Part shown: positions 8,171 to 18,911 of the stretch, piece after piece
How the letters are laid out: every line of letters begins with the position of its first letter
Position numbering within the stretch: position 1 is the stretch's first letter
Origin: Cognatazoarcus halotolerans
Lineage (GTDB): Bacteria; Pseudomonadota; Gammaproteobacteria; Burkholderiales; Rhodocyclaceae
Length of the DNA: 64,000 nucleotides
Reading direction: 5' to 3'
Assembly (NCBI RefSeq): GCF_009800965.1
Contig: NZ_WUAF01000013.1
Coordinates: 62,001-126,000 of the forward strand
Translations under genes and position numbers: made by a program
The notes under the pieces: model-generated
What the model saw: only the letters and a program-made list of their open reading frames with translations
The model's database searches: none
What the model was told of the DNA's origin: nothing

Positions 8171-9274
8171 CTACGCGGCAGCGGCGTGCTGAAGCACCAA
8201 ATACTGAGCGCCCTCCCGCTCGCGGGTCTCCTCCACCCTTCTGGCGAAGTACGATAGCGAAAGCTTCTTCTCGGACAGGAACCCCATGTGGGCATTGAAG
8301 CCCTGCAGCATTTTGTCCTTTACCAACAGTTTGTTTGCATACTCGATGACGGATGGTTCGATGACGCTGAGAGCGCTGCGCACCAGTGTGGTCTTGTCTA
8401 GCGTCATCCTGAGGTCATCAAACCAGCGGACGCCACGACTGGAATCGTTGGTAAAGTCTAGAAATTTGATCAAATTACCAGCTGGTACAGACTGGACATA
8501 GCGGGCGTCGAGCAAGCGCGCAGGATCATCCTTGAGCACAAGCTTTCCACAGTGCTTTCGAGCGATCACGCGCCAATCGGCGTAATGACCAAGCATTTCA
8601 TCGCGAGCCGCATCCATCATGCCGAGATCGCTCGTTGCCATGACACTGCCCAGGCAGGCAAGGACGTAACAATCTTCAGTTGCGCTCAGTTCGCCGATAT
8701 CGTCAATCTCACCGAGTTGAAGCTTGTAGTGATGCGCAAGTGTCGCGAACAACTGCTTGCTCTGAAGGAGCAAGTGCCGTCTCGTTTCGTTGTCTGTCGC
8801 GTGTTGCGATAGCCGAAGGTGATCGACTGCTGCCATCAACTGTGCCCGCTGAGACGAATGCAGGAACTGCTTGATGGCTTTTGTCTGCTTCTCGAGTGCG
8901 CCAAGGCGCTGGTCGATACGCGACAGACGGGACGCGAGGAACGCGAATCCGGTCACCGACGTTACCAGGCCCAAGCCTGACAGTGCAGTCGTTGCCACGG
9001 AATAGTTGAGAATCTGTTCCGTAGCGGCTTTGACAGCAGAAACGTTTGAGCTTAGAGCTTGAAGCTGAATTCCGTTGACGATTGAACCGATGGTGCCAAG
9101 TCCCGGCAAGCCACCAAGCAGTCCTGTCGAGGCAGGCATCGCCAAATGGGCCACGATGCGGCCTGCGGCATCTCTGATCACTCCCCCGTGGAGACTCAGG
9201 TTGCCGGACGCGAGGCCAAGCACCTGTTCGAGAGGGATGGAACGAACCACGTTCAAACCAAGCTCAGCAAACAT
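8171..9274 (-). CDS. unknown 367-residue protein with hydrophobic segments and coiled coil, end of defence operon
   Basis: I do not recognise the family. Residues about 45-75 are Gly/Leu-rich (ASTGLLGGLPGLGTIGSIVNGI). A hydrophobic segment (TTALSGLGLVTSVTGFAFLASRL, about 95-117) is followed directly by a charged heptad-like stretch (SRIDQRLGALEKQTKAIKQFL), suggesting a membrane anchor or pore-forming helix with a short coiled coil. The rest is helical and soluble-looking with no enzymatic motif. The start ATG 9274 has GAGGT just upstream and lies 7 bp after a 37-codon ORF. Base composition looks visibly less GC-rich than the chromosomal neighbours. As the last gene of the defence operon it could be an effector or a separate cargo gene; this is inference. 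Confidence 0.6.
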   Translation of the reverse strand: MFAELGLNVVRSIPLEQVLGLASGNLSLHGGVIRDAAGRIVAHLAMPASTGLLGGLPGLGTIGSIVNGIQLQALSSNVSAVKAATEQILNYSVATTALSGLGLVTSVTGFAFLASRLSRIDQRLGALEKQTKAIKQFLHSSQRAQLMAAVDHLRLSQHATDNETRRHLLLQSKQLFATLAHHYKLQLGEIDDIGELSATEDCYVLACLGSVMATSDLGMMDAARDEMLGHYADWRVIARKHCGKLVLKDDPARLLDARYVQSVPAGNLIKFLDFTNDSSRGVRWFDDLRMTLDKTTLVRSALSVIEPSVIEYANKLLVKDKMLQGFNAHMGFLSEKKLSLSYFARRVEETREREGAQYLVLQHAAAA

Positions 9275-9281
9275 CTACACC

Positions 9282-9395
9282 TCAAACTGATGTGGTGATC
9301 GCGGCGAATGCTTGACGCAGCGAAAGGCGCTCGCTTGCCAAGTCATCTCGAGGCTGATCGAGAAAGTCATTGATGAGACGCGCGTACCCTTGCAT
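9282..9395 (-). CDS. possible 37-residue small protein between DUF499 gene and unknown gene
   Basis: An ATG at 9395 opens 37 codons ending at TGA 9282-9284 (protein begins MQGYARLINDFLDQPRDD and continues LASERLSLRQAFAAITTSV). The composition is protein-like and amphipathic. It fills the 150-bp gap after the DUF499 gene, and its stop lies only 7 bp before the next start codon, consistent with coupling. An in-frame stop lies three codons upstream, so it is not an extension of a neighbour. No strong ribosome site is visible. It could equally be non-coding leader sequence for the 367-residue gene. Confidence 0.3.
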   Translation of the reverse strand: MQGYARLINDFLDQPRDDLASERLSLRQAFAAITTSV

Positions 9396-9424
9396 CCATT
9401 CTCAGAAAATGTCTTGGGATGTGC

Positions 9425-12256
9425 TCAATCGAACTCCGCATTCTTGAACTTCAGTACGCCGCAATTCTCGCGGACGACTCGTTGTAGAGCGTCATCGAAT
9501 CCTGCCGGGCTCTCAGCTTCAATTTCAAAGGAGACTCGCACCTTCACACCCGGCCTGGCAGTGAAATTGAGCACGACTTCGTCGATGATATCTGCAAACT
9601 GCTTCTTGGCCAGAACGGGGTCGAGGTCGATCGTCCCGAAGAAATGCATGCTTGGTGAAGCAGCAGATGCGGGCGGAACGAAGGCAGCACCTCCTCGGGC
9701 AGAGTCTTCTGCTCCGGGAGTATTTCCTATGACTTCAGGTGGATAAGCTTGGCTGCCACTGCCCGAAGAAGAACTCTGAGCCGCCTCGCGAGCGCGTTTC
9801 TCCGCTTCTGCATAGGCGCATGCCGTAGCAGGCTCGATGAGGACCAAGGATGCATCCAGGATCGGGGTGGTGCGCTTGCCGAAACCGAAACCCAGGTAGC
9901 GCTCACCCTCCTTCCCTTGTGCGAAGCCGAAGAAATCCCGCCCTTCGGCACCCGCAGCCAACGTGCTACGGAATACGTCGTCGTCGCGCAGGCGCGGCAG
10001 GTACAACTGCTGACAAGTCTGCTGCCAGACGTTCAAAGCGTTGGCTTCGGCAGTGCTCTCGCGCCAGAACCAGTTCTTCAGCACAGTGTGGAGATGGATG
10101 GGCGCCCACTCCGTGATCAGCAACTCGTTCTCCCGCAACACCCGCTCGATTTCCTGCGTGAGGTTCGGCGCGCCGGAATTGATTTGAAACGGCTCCCACT
10201 GCAGCTCGGTCAAGCCTTTACCCCGTTCCGCGAATTGTGCGGGAGCCAGCACCCAGCGGTAGGCCTCGCGCACCATGCCGCGGAGCGCCTCGTTGGCGTC
10301 ATCGAGACTGCGGCTGGCCTGCCGCGCTTGATACTGATCGAGGTTGAGCTTGAGGTCCTTGATGTCGGCCACGATCGACTGCCAGGCAAGCACGGAACGC
10401 ACTTGATCTTTCAGCCGGCTCACGGTGTCCGCATCGGGCGCAAGAAAGATCAGACGGTTCTGCTTGAAACGCGGCTGCTCGCCGCGATGCTTCAGGATCT
10501 CGGTAGCGTGGCGAAGTGCAGACTGATCCCCGCTTCGGCTGTACCCGGCCGTCGGAGGCAGCACCACCAATCGTAGGGCCCAGTCGTCGGGAATGTCGGC
10601 GCTGGCCGTAAACACATGTACGCCGCCAAACACGCCCTGCGCCAAGGTGCGCTGCACTCGATCCCGTACCGCCGGGATCACATCATCCTTGTCCTGGAAG
10701 CGGCGCTTGCGATCTTCCATTTCCCGTCGCAAATTGGGACGAGTGTCGAACCAGAACCGGTTGTTGCCTGCGTTCAGGTAATGCAGTCGGTCGTTCAGGC
10801 GACGAAGCGCGTCCTTGAATACCCCGATCTGTTGCCCGGGCTGCACACAGCCCAGCAGCACCCGCTCCAGCTCGATGCCGCGCACCATCTGGTTGGCGGT
10901 CGAAGGCGCGCTGCCGAGGAAGATTGTCCGCGCGGTACGCCGGCACGCCTGAACGCTGCCCAGGCGGGTATCTACGCTTTCCAGGTCGGTTGTTTCCGCT
11001 CGCTCGCCATCGATATCGCGCTCGAGCACGGGATCCCAGCCCTGGGGGAGGTAGTAAATCGATTCATTGCGCGTATCCGCATCGTATAGCGGCAGGCTAC
11101 CCGGGGTGATCAGCAGGTCAGCGTTGTTGTCCTTCCAAAGCCGGTGAATGATCTTTGCCATCAGCTTCAGCACGCCGCGGGTGCGCTGGAAGTTGTCGAG
11201 CGAGGACCAGTCCTCGTAGAGGCGCACGAAGACCTCGGGGTGGATCGGGTAGGCGTGCATCAGACGCTCGAAGTAGCGCGCCTCCTGAGTTTCGTGCGGC
11301 AGGTCGGCAGCGTTGGCGATGTAGTAGTCGGAAAATGCGCGGCACACTGCCTCGGCGCCGAGCTTGTCGTTGATGGACGAGAACAGGCGACGGCGCACGA
11401 TCTCGAATGCTTCTTCGGACGACACCGGCTTCCATAAGGCCTGTACGCGGCCAAAGTAATGCGACAGGGCCGCCAGAGCCTTCATTCCGCGCTCGCTGCC
11501 AGCTTCCTTGTCGGATTCGGGCAGCGAAGCCAGCAGCACGGCCGTAGGGACGGCCTTGAGCGCCTCTGTCAGCGCCTGCACGAAGCTCAGATTCGAGTCG
11601 AAGGAGCCGCCCGACAGTGTCTTGCCTTCGTCGAACTGGCGGATGTAGGCCACCAGCTCGTCGATCAGGATCACGCACGGCGCGCAGCGGCCGAGCAAAT
11701 CGGCCAACACGCCCTTGCCCGGTGAGGTGCCGGACTCGTCTGCCTCGCGCACCATGGCGTAGCCTTCGGCGCCACCGAGTTGCCAAGCGAGCTCGCCCCA
11801 GAGCGTGCGCACGGACAGCCCGTCGCGCTGTATCGGCTGGTTGGGCGACAGGCGGATGCCGTCGAGCACCGCGATGCGCGCCCGAGGCATCTCAACCACC
11901 CCGGCCGCATTCAGGATCGGCGGGATCCCGGACATATTCGAGGCCGACACCTCGCCCTTGGCCAGGTGATACACCGCCAGCATGGTATGGGTCTTGCCGC
12001 CACCGAAGGCGGTCTGCAACTGGATCACCGGATCGCCACCGCGCCCGGTCAAGCGCCGGACTACGGAATCCAGCAGCAGGCGCATGCCTTCGGTGATGAA
12101 AGTACGCCGGAAGAACAGCGACGGTTCCTGATACTCGGCGGTCGCCGTGCCCAGATGCACGCGCGACAGGTCGGCCGCGAACTCGGCCTGCTGAAAGGTG
12201 CCCTTGAGCACGTCTTCATGTGGAACGGCGATCTCACGCCACGGTTTGAGACTCAT
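9425..12256 (-). CDS. DUF499 (COG1483-type) P-loop ATPase of a helicase-methylase-ATPase defence system
   Basis: 943 residues, the usual size for DUF499 proteins. The N-terminus [29 protein letters not shown] is characteristic. Walker A is AFGGGKTH (83-90) within [21 protein letters not shown]; Walker B is [15 protein letters not shown] (about 194-208). The long C-terminal part has [19 protein letters not shown] and an acidic, Ser/Gly-rich linker before a final small domain. DUF499 proteins are large ATPases that pair with DUF1156 methyltransferases in anti-phage islands; they probably drive DNA-dependent sensing or remodelling, but the reaction is not established. Its ATG overlaps the stop of the preceding 51-codon ORF (ATGA), so it is translationally coupled. 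Confidence 0.88.
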   Translation of the reverse strand: MSLKPWREIAVPHEDVLKGTFQQAEFAADLSRVHLGTATAEYQEPSLFFRRTFITEGMRLLLDSVVRRLTGRGGDPVIQLQTAFGGGKTHTMLAVYHLAKGEVSASNMSGIPPILNAAGVVEMPRARIAVLDGIRLSPNQPIQRDGLSVRTLWGELAWQLGGAEGYAMVREADESGTSPGKGVLADLLGRCAPCVILIDELVAYIRQFDEGKTLSGGSFDSNLSFVQALTEALKAVPTAVLLASLPESDKEAGSERGMKALAALSHYFGRVQALWKPVSSEEAFEIVRRRLFSSINDKLGAEAVCRAFSDYYIANAADLPHETQEARYFERLMHAYPIHPEVFVRLYEDWSSLDNFQRTRGVLKLMAKIIHRLWKDNNADLLITPGSLPLYDADTRNESIYYLPQGWDPVLERDIDGERAETTDLESVDTRLGSVQACRRTARTIFLGSAPSTANQMVRGIELERVLLGCVQPGQQIGVFKDALRRLNDRLHYLNAGNNRFWFDTRPNLRREMEDRKRRFQDKDDVIPAVRDRVQRTLAQGVFGGVHVFTASADIPDDWALRLVVLPPTAGYSRSGDQSALRHATEILKHRGEQPRFKQNRLIFLAPDADTVSRLKDQVRSVLAWQSIVADIKDLKLNLDQYQARQASRSLDDANEALRGMVREAYRWVLAPAQFAERGKGLTELQWEPFQINSGAPNLTQEIERVLRENELLITEWAPIHLHTVLKNWFWRESTAEANALNVWQQTCQQLYLPRLRDDDVFRSTLAAGAEGRDFFGFAQGKEGERYLGFGFGKRTTPILDASLVLIEPATACAYAEAEKRAREAAQSSSSGSGSQAYPPEVIGNTPGAEDSARGGAAFVPPASAASPSMHFFGTIDLDPVLAKKQFADIIDEVVLNFTARPGVKVRVSFEIEAESPAGFDDALQRVVRENCGVLKFKNAEFD

Positions 12257-12408
12257 TGTTCTTCTCCATCAGGCTCGGACACGGGTGGCACCGCACCCAA
12301 TGCGGCCTTTTCGCGCGCGTTGCACCGAACGGTAAATTGCTCGCGCAGCAGCGTCATGTCGGGCAGATTGTCGCGACAACGTCGATACAATTCACTTCGG
12401 CGTCCCAT
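12253..12408 (-). CDS. 51-residue small ORF in frame after the PD-(D/E)XK gene
   Basis: ATG 12408 to TGA 12253-12255 encodes [18 protein letters not shown], then [20 protein letters not shown] and a Pro/Glu-rich tail. Its stop overlaps the DUF499 start as ATGA. It begins 9 nt after, and in the same frame as, the stop of the upstream PD-(D/E)XK gene. It is therefore either a separate small gene or a C-terminal extension reached only by stop-codon readthrough or created by a recent stop mutation. The N-terminal part is basic and protein-like. The upstream ribosome site is weak (GGTGAG directly abutting the ATG), which favours translational coupling. Function unknown. Confidence 0.5.
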   Translation of the reverse strand: MGRRSELYRRCRDNLPDMTLLREQFTVRCNAREKAALGAVPPVSEPDGEEQ

Positions 12409-12417
12409 CTCACCAGT

Positions 12418-12930
12418 TCAGGCCACTTCCCACGGCAAAGTGCCATCCATACTTGCCCGATCGCCCACGATGGGATGCACATCGATGGCCTTGAGCAGTG
12501 TGCGCAGCTTCAGCTTGAGTTTGTCCGGCTCAATCACGCGGGGGCGTAGCCGACTCGCTCTGGCCGGCTGCTCAATGTGACAAACCACCCGCATACGTTG
12601 CGCCCTTACCATCCTGCGAGCGAAGGCGCGCTCAACCGGGTCGTTGGCGCCGACACTGGCGGCCACCAAACCCGCCAGCGTGTCTCTAACCTTGATAGCC
12701 ACCTCATCGGCCAGATCCACAACTTTGGTGCGGGGATGCACCCGATAATCCTTCACCTCGATCAGCCATGCGCTGCGATTCAACTCGCACAATAGATCGA
12801 CAGCCTTGTTGTCCTTGAAGCAGCCCTGCTGAAACTGGTTGCGATAGAAAGACCAGTCGTCGTACTTGCCAGCCTTCGCGTCGGCCTCGAACGTGAAAGT
12901 TAACGCGCCTTCCGAAATGATCGTACTCAC
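12418..12930 (-). CDS. compact PD-(D/E)XK nuclease-like protein
   Basis: 170 residues from a GTG start at 12930 that overlaps the stop of the upstream ATPase gene (GTGA). I prefer this to a longer frame starting at 13062, whose extra residues are an Arg/Gly-rich shadow of the ATPase gene. Residues 45-60 read D-LLCELNRSAWLIEVK: Asp45, Glu58 and Lys60 fit the D...(D/E)-X-K active site of the restriction-endonuclease fold. The rest is helical and basic (RRMVRAQRMRVVCHIEQ). Tight coupling to a RecF/OLD-like ATPase suggests a two-gene ATPase-nuclease module, a theme seen in several defence systems. I know no named family with exactly this pair. Confidence 0.65.
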   Translation of the reverse strand: MSTIISEGALTFTFEADAKAGKYDDWSFYRNQFQQGCFKDNKAVDLLCELNRSAWLIEVKDYRVHPRTKVVDLADEVAIKVRDTLAGLVAASVGANDPVERAFARRMVRAQRMRVVCHIEQPARASRLRPRVIEPDKLKLKLRTLLKAIDVHPIVGDRASMDGTLPWEVA

Positions 12931-13967
12931 GCCTCCTCCCAGTCCATGAAACGATCGGACTGGGCGAGTTCTTCCTCGAGCATCACCAGGGTCTGGATGT
13001 CCTCGACCTGATCGCTTTGCTCCAACACGACTTCGCCGTCCTGGGCCGCCAGCGCAAACCAACGCCTGGGCAGCTTCTGGTACCGCTTGTCGCCGAGCAG
13101 CATCTCCAGCTCCCGCAGCAGGAACAGCGAATGGCTGGCGACGAAGACTTGCACCCCGCTGGTGGCGACGGCGACGATGCTGGCCGCCACGACCTTGATG
13201 AGCTTCGGGTTAAGGTTGGTCTCCGGCTCATCCCAGAACAAGTAGCCCTGTTCCAGCAGCGTGCCGGTGCTGATCAGGCGCGCGAGCATCGCAATCTTGC
13301 GCAGGCCCTCTGCAACCAAGGGCATTTCCATCCGGCCTTCGCCCGGCAGTTGCAGGTAGAAGCGCCCGCTGGCCGCGTCTACCTGCACCTTGCCACCCAT
13401 GGCTGCCTCAAGCGGAGCCAGCAACTCAGCCGCCCGCTTCTCACGCGGTCCCTTCAGCGACGGGTTGCCCAGCAAGGAGACGGTATCCCGCCAAGTCTCC
13501 TCAAACTCCAAGTGATAATTGTCGTAAAGGGGTACGAACCACGGGCACAGCGTGACGAGTTCCCGAGTTGGTAAATAGGCCGGCGAGCGCTCAAGCCCTT
13601 TGGTCGGACGCTTCTTCAATTCCACCTGGGACTTTGCGTTGGAGGCAAAGCCGGCTGCCACGCTCAGTTGCGTGTCGGACATTCGGACGCTGAATCCACA
13701 CCGCCCACGCCCCTGCCGCCGCTTGACGAGTCGGCCCAGACTCTCGGGCCTGAAGACGCCAACAAGCTTCTCGGCATAAGCCCGCTCAAGTTGTGCCGCG
13801 CTGTGATCCTTGGCATCCGATGGAACCTTGAGCAACGCATACAGAAGCTTCAGGACGTGGGTTTTCCCAAAACCGTTCTCACCGACGATGACGTTCAGCC
13901 CAGACGCAAACTCCCATGTCGCGTCGGGGAGTGCGGTGAAATTCTGGACTTCCAGTGTCTTGATCAT
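12927..13967 (-). CDS. RecF/OLD-like AAA ATPase of an ATPase-nuclease pair
   Basis: 346 residues. ATG 13967 was chosen because GGAGG lies seven bases upstream (13974-13978), at the very end of the methyltransferase gene; a TTG five codons earlier is less likely. The N-terminus IKTLEVQNFTALPDATWEF and Walker A GENGFGKT (29-36) are typical of SMC/RecF/OLD-type ATPases. Walker B is YLFWDEPETNLNPKL, followed by VFVASHSLFLLREL, the H-loop. No Toprim domain follows, so nuclease activity is presumably supplied by the next gene, whose GTG overlaps this stop codon. It resembles the ATPase halves of Septu/Gabija-like pairs, but the length and partner differ. Confidence 0.75.
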   Translation of the reverse strand: MIKTLEVQNFTALPDATWEFASGLNVIVGENGFGKTHVLKLLYALLKVPSDAKDHSAAQLERAYAEKLVGVFRPESLGRLVKRRQGRGRCGFSVRMSDTQLSVAAGFASNAKSQVELKKRPTKGLERSPAYLPTRELVTLCPWFVPLYDNYHLEFEETWRDTVSLLGNPSLKGPREKRAAELLAPLEAAMGGKVQVDAASGRFYLQLPGEGRMEMPLVAEGLRKIAMLARLISTGTLLEQGYLFWDEPETNLNPKLIKVVAASIVAVATSGVQVFVASHSLFLLRELEMLLGDKRYQKLPRRWFALAAQDGEVVLEQSDQVEDIQTLVMLEEELAQSDRFMDWEEA

Positions 13968-13978
13968 CCGAAGCCTCC

Positions 13979-16876
<2,898 letters not shown>

Positions 16877-16887
16877 GTCTCGGGGCG

Positions 16888-17478
16888 TCAGAAAGCGGTC
16901 GCCAGGATGTGCCGATACGGCGCGCTTTGTAGAAAGTCGGGGAAATCTGCGGGAGCCTGCTGAAGGATTGCAATGGCACTGGCGAGCCAGCGCCTGCGTT
17001 CATCTACAAGATCAGAATCCTTGTTCAGGCCCAGCATGTCTCGGGTCTGGGTTGCAGCATGCCGGCGTTGCCGGGTCAGGTCTGGTAGCGGCTCGATGGT
17101 GCCGTCGGTGGACAGTGCCCATTCGGCATTGCAGCCGGGGCCGGGCTCGATGGGCAGCAAGCCGTTTTTCTTCTTCTGCCCGCAGGTTTTCGGGTTGATG
17201 CAGCTGTGGGCGAAGTTGCGGTAGGCAAAGCACAGGTCCGGCCTCGCATTGGCGCCAGCCTTCGGCTGGATGTGGTCGATCTGGCCTTCGGTCGGCTGCA
17301 GAGGTTTTTCACAATAGGCGCACAGGCCGCCCTGATCCTCGTTCAGATCGGCTTTGACGGCTAACTTGATCAGCTGGAAAGCTCGACTGTCGAAGTCGAC
17401 GGCGGCCAGCGCGGGATGGGCTCCGACAAAATCCGTCAGCGCCGGGGTTGGCGTAGTGCGGAGTTGCAGTTCAACCAT
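16888..17478 (-). CDS. ptuB: HNH endonuclease, Septu PtuB-like / retron-associated type
   Basis: 196 residues, the normal size for the family of HNH nucleases found with Septu and retron ATPases. The core is [21 protein letters not shown] (Cys53, Cys56, Asp68, His69), followed by [18 protein letters not shown], giving a second Cys pair (93 and 99) for zinc and the Asn of the HNH/HNN fold. PtuB is the DNA-cleaving effector of Septu and acts in complex with PtuA. The ATG at 17478 lies 2 bp after the stop of the PtuA-like gene, a typical ptuAB arrangement. The pair is inserted between helicase and methylase genes of a larger defence operon. The symbol is used by similarity. Confidence 0.78.
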   Translation of the reverse strand: MVELQLRTTPTPALTDFVGAHPALAAVDFDSRAFQLIKLAVKADLNEDQGGLCAYCEKPLQPTEGQIDHIQPKAGANARPDLCFAYRNFAHSCINPKTCGQKKKNGLLPIEPGPGCNAEWALSTDGTIEPLPDLTRQRRHAATQTRDMLGLNKDSDLVDERRRWLASAIAILQQAPADFPDFLQSAPYRHILATAF

Positions 17479-17480
17479 GC

Positions 17481-18911
17481 TCAGCCCGCCTTGCCCGACT
17501 TACGCGCCGCGAGAAAACGCCACGTTGCCAAGTCGCTGTCGTGGAACTGATAGCCCGCGTTTTCCAGCGTGCCACGCAGTTGCTGTGCGTCAGCGCTGTC
17601 TTCCTGCCCGGTCCGCACCAGCTGCTCGTAGCGGCGGATGTCGTCCTGCAGGGGTAGCTCTGGCTCACGTTGTGTACCCATGACCTTGGCTAGGGCATCG
17701 CCGGACTCGTGCGCTAGGGGGCTGAAATCCGGCTTGCTGGCTTCGAAGCCGGTTTCCGTGGACTGGAGAATCCGGATGTTGTCGCGGCTGACCGTGGTCA
17801 ACACCTGCGGGCTGTGGGTGGTGACGATGAACTGGGTAAGCGGGAACGTGCGCATCAGGTCGCTAAGAACCCGCTGTTGCCAGGTTGGGTGCAAATGGAG
17901 GTCGATCTCATCGACCAGCATGATCGCGGGTGCACCCATAGCGAGCGCCTGCTGAAACGGATTGACTGGCTCCAGACATGCAGAGAGCACATGAAGCTGA
18001 TCTGCTTCACCCAGCAGATCAAGAAAATGCGCCTGAAAATCGACACTGCCGTACTGAAGCTGCGGATTCGCAATTGAAAGCCGTCGCGCAAAATCCATCG
18101 CAAGGGCGAGCATGCTTTGATAACCCTGGCTGAGCTGGTTTACCAGGAGGTGCGCCCCGTCAGCTTTGCGTTCCAGCACAAACTTGTGGTCTCGGTTGAA
18201 ATGCGGGTTCGAGTACTCACCCCCCAGCATTTCTTCGATGGCAGTACGAACCGCGATGATATTCGGCGACTCAGTGAAATCTTCGCCGGCGACGCCCTTG
18301 TTGGCTCTGAGCTCGGCAGCCTCTTCCTGATCGAACCAGGCCAGCATTTCACGGAAGTCGCTCATGGAATCCAGTGCACCAAACAGCGCAGATGCTGGAT
18401 AGCCATAGTTCACCTTGGCTGCCCGCAGGCGCTGCGGGACCTCGATATACCCGCGCCTTGCTCCGTAGTAGGCCATGACGGGTGTCAGACGGGGGAGATC
18501 CGAGGCATAGCTGTCAGAAATGCCTTGCAGACGGTGCTTGAGCTCGGTCTGACCAATTGAATGTTCGGGTTTCTTGCCTTTTGTCGAGGCGCGCCAAACA
18601 TCCCAAACCAACCCATCAACGGTTTCCACTTGCAGCTGGGTAAAGTCCGCCATGCCCCAGCGTGCTTTGGCACCAAACTGCGGCCACTGAACGACGCGGA
18701 AGTCTGCGTCCTGAATGCCACGTCCAGTCAGCCTTTGATTGGCTGAAGACAGGTAAGTCAGTACGGGTGATAGGGCTCCCGCGATCGCGTCAAGGACCGC
18801 GGTCTTGCCTGCTCCGTTTTCGCCAATGAGCACCGTAAGGCGCGGATGCAGATCCAATTCAAGGCGTTCAAAGCATCGAAAGTTGCTCAGCGTGAGCTTG
18901 TTCAAGCGCAT
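17481..18911 (-). CDS. ptuA: AAA ATPase, Septu PtuA-like
   Basis: 476 residues from ATG 18911, which overlaps the helicase stop by 10 bp; the frame extends 20 codons upstream but that part is helicase sequence in another frame. The N-terminus [18 protein letters not shown] and Walker A GENGAGKT (30-37) mark an ABC/SMC-type ATPase. The signature-like [19 protein letters not shown], Walker [17 protein letters not shown] and H-loop [11 protein letters not shown] follow, the pattern seen in PtuA and retron-associated ATPases. PtuA senses or regulates, and PtuB (next gene) cuts. No reverse transcriptase or retron RNA is apparent nearby, so Septu is the better match. Base composition dips here relative to neighbouring helicase DNA. 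Confidence 0.78.
   Translation of the reverse strand: MRLNKLTLSNFRCFERLELDLHPRLTVLIGENGAGKTAVLDAIAGALSPVLTYLSSANQRLTGRGIQDADFRVVQWPQFGAKARWGMADFTQLQVETVDGLVWDVWRASTKGKKPEHSIGQTELKHRLQGISDSYASDLPRLTPVMAYYGARRGYIEVPQRLRAAKVNYGYPASALFGALDSMSDFREMLAWFDQEEAAELRANKGVAGEDFTESPNIIAVRTAIEEMLGGEYSNPHFNRDHKFVLERKADGAHLLVNQLSQGYQSMLALAMDFARRLSIANPQLQYGSVDFQAHFLDLLGEADQLHVLSACLEPVNPFQQALAMGAPAIMLVDEIDLHLHPTWQQRVLSDLMRTFPLTQFIVTTHSPQVLTTVSRDNIRILQSTETGFEASKPDFSPLAHESGDALAKVMGTQREPELPLQDDIRRYEQLVRTGQEDSADAQQLRGTLENAGYQFHDSDLATWRFLAARKSGKAG

Noticed and set aside
12928-13062. N-terminal extension of the PD-(D/E)XK gene up to 13062
   Set aside because: The extra residues are Arg/Gly-rich shadow of the upstream ATPase gene, and the GTG at 12930 overlaps the ATPase stop as GTGA with a purine-rich ribosome site, a more natural start.
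16888-18911. Retron identity for the ATPase/HNH pair
   Set aside because: The HNH protein also resembles retron-associated nucleases, but no reverse transcriptase gene or structured msr/msd-like RNA is visible beside it, so Septu is the simpler call.
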